Notes under the pieces: generated by a model
Databases searched by the model: none
Told to the model about the DNA's origin: nothing
The model's input: only the letters and a program-made list of their open reading frames with translations
Origin: UBA7332 sp051648105
Lineage (GTDB): Bacteria; Bacteroidota; Bacteroidia; Bacteroidales; UBA7332
Length of the DNA: 44,882 nucleotides
Assembly (NCBI GenBank): GCA_051648105.1
Contig: JBOFEN010000053.1
Location: forward strand, 1 to 44,882
Direction: 5' to 3'
Program-made: the position numbers and the translations under genes
In this document: piece after piece, positions 43,838 through 44,882 of the stretch
Layout: each line of letters starts with the position of its first letter
How positions within the stretch are numbered: the first letter of the stretch is position 1

Positions 43838-43869
43838 TTTGTCTAGTTGTGATATATTGCATATCTTTG
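43838..43869 (+). promoter_or_regulatory. Promoter of the FNT-channel gene
   Basis: A -33 TTTG (43838-43841), 20 bp, then TATCTTTG (43862-43869) matches the Bacteroidota consensus perfectly. The start codon follows 66 bp later. Confidence 0.75.
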
Positions 43870-43935
43870 TCCCCGCTTGTGAAAAAATAGAAGTGTATTA
43901 AAGATTAGATTGTAGAAATAAAAAGTTCACTATAT

Positions 43936-44736
43936 ATGAGTATGAATATTCTTTCACCGAAAGAGATTGTAGCCTATGCAGGTAAGTCAGCTATGGAAAA
44001 GGGGGCTTACCCATTTTCAAAAACATTGTCAATGAGTTTCCTCGCAGGGGTATATATTGCTATGGGAGGTCTTCTCTCAATATTGATAGGTTACGGAATG
44101 CCAGGAATATCTGCCGCAAACCCAGGATTACAGAAGTTATTAATGGGGGCAACTTTCCCTATTGGTTTGATGTTGGTTGTAATTGCCGGAGGTGAGCTAT
44201 TCACAGGTAATTGTGCATATTTTATACCTAATACGATGAGTGGTCGTCAGCCATGGAGAGCAGCGTTCTATAATTGGACAGTTGTTTGGATTGGGAATTT
44301 TATTGGAGCACTATTCTTTGCCTATTTTCTTGTCTATATCACAGGTGTAATACACTATGATCCTTGGCAGTCAGCCCTTCATAAATTGGCAGAATCAAAG
44401 ACTTCAAACCCATTTATCGTAACTTTCTTCAAGGGGGTAGGGGCAAACTGGTTGGTATGTCTAGCAATGTGGCTGGGAATGTCTGCTAAAGATACATTTG
44501 GTAAGATAGTAGCTATTTGGTGGCCTGTCATGTGTTTCGTCGCTATAGGTTATGAACACAGTATAGCTAATATGTTCTTCATTCCTCTTTCGATGCTAGA
44601 AGGTGGGTCAACAACAATTTCACAGTTGTTCATCAATAACCTTTTACCAGCGACTTTAGGTAATATCGTTGGAGGAGCTCTATTTGTTGGAGCAGCTTAT
44701 TGGTTTATTTTTGAGAAGATAAAGAAAGAAGCGTAG
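43936..44736 (+). CDS. Formate/nitrite transporter (FNT) family channel
   Basis: The 266-residue product has six membrane segments and the FNT signatures: SFLAGVYIAMGG near 35-46, VVIAGGELFTGN near 80-93 and YEHSIANMFFIPLSML near 201-216, with the pore histidine. FNT proteins are pentameric channels for formate, nitrite, hydrosulfide or lactate. The substrate cannot be fixed from sequence. No pyruvate formate-lyase, formate dehydrogenase or nitrite reductase gene is adjacent. It has its own promoter and terminator. Confidence 0.93.
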   Translation: MSMNILSPKEIVAYAGKSAMEKGAYPFSKTLSMSFLAGVYIAMGGLLSILIGYGMPGISAANPGLQKLLMGATFPIGLMLVVIAGGELFTGNCAYFIPNTMSGRQPWRAAFYNWTVVWIGNFIGALFFAYFLVYITGVIHYDPWQSALHKLAESKTSNPFIVTFFKGVGANWLVCLAMWLGMSAKDTFGKIVAIWWPVMCFVAIGYEHSIANMFFIPLSMLEGGSTTISQLFINNLLPATLGNIVGGALFVGAAYWFIFEKIKKEA

Positions 44737-44759
44737 TAGATACGTAGGGTTTACTGAAA

Positions 44760-44802
44760 ATGTCATCCACAATATCTTTGTCTAGCCTGTTGTGGATGGC
44801 AT
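44760..44802 (+). terminator. Terminator of the FNT-channel gene
   Basis: ATGTCATCCACAA pairs with TTGTGGATGGCAT (one mismatch) and is followed by a T-rich stretch, 24 bp after the stop. I see nothing further to the window end. Confidence 0.7.
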
Positions 44803-44882
44803 ATCTTGTTCATTGTTGTTATTGTTTTTTCTATAGCTAGTTTTATCCTTTCAATTAATCTGTTTCTGCCAATTACTTTTAA

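Overview
The window looks like chromosomal DNA from a member of the order Bacteroidales (phylum Bacteroidota). The evidence is AT-rich DNA, very few Shine-Dalgarno sequences, and many -7 boxes of the Bacteroidota form TAnnTTTG just upstream of genes. The protein set agrees: lipoproteins with Bacteroidota-type lipoboxes, LytS/LytTR two-component signalling, an A2M-like giant protein, a GH29 fucosidase and a RecQ with an extra C-terminal helix-turn-helix. I cannot name the genus safely. There are no rRNA genes, no tRNA genes that I can recognise, no CRISPR array and no prophage.

Layout. 1-452 holds the left end and orfA of an IS3-type insertion sequence whose orfB is missing or off-window. 453-1764 is a gene-free stretch of 1.3 kb with two related elements (513-831 and 1188-1504) that share head and tail but carry different repeated words. 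1765-10877 (minus) has HU, a Cof-type phosphatase, a 1748-residue A2M-like protein coupled to a lipoprotein, and a membrane-anchored M28 peptidase. 10951-11979 (plus) is a pRiA4b ORF-3/DUF6398 protein. 12040-15216 (minus) is a compact thyA-folA-mltF-ogt cluster. 15427-21973 (plus) is a TetR-TolC-HlyD-AcrB efflux operon ending in a PII-like gene. 21974-22373 lies between convergent terminators and holds four ACGTACGT repeats at an exact 22-bp period. 22374-28302 (minus) has recQ, glutaminase, an unknown lipoprotein and a GH29 fucosidase. 28699-32821 (minus) is a LytTR regulator, its histidine kinase and a beta-helix lipoprotein. 33065-41497 (minus) is housekeeping: enolase, dnaJ-grpE, a TrhA-like protein, thioredoxin and dnaE, with an unlisted 47-residue membrane protein on the plus strand at 36492-36635. 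41632-44736 (plus) is an orphan NarL-type regulator, tryptophanase and a formate/nitrite-type channel.

How the genes work together. thyA and folA form the classic dTMP/tetrahydrofolate pair, and mltF and ogt are packed behind them with overlapping ends. The TetR protein probably represses its own tripartite pump operon. GrpE and DnaJ are DnaK co-chaperones. Tryptophanase, glutaminase and the FNT channel fit an amino-acid-fermenting anaerobe that makes indole, ammonia and short acids. The fucosidase suggests access to host-type glycans, but no SusC/SusD pair is nearby.

The best candidate for something undescribed is the pair of roughly 318-bp elements near the left end. At matching positions every copy of one 7-8 bp word has been replaced by a different word. 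The arrangement of direct and inverted copies, including a terminal hairpin or palindrome, is kept. The 22-bp repeats at 22107-22182 may be a second repeat system of the same general sort. Their function is unknown.
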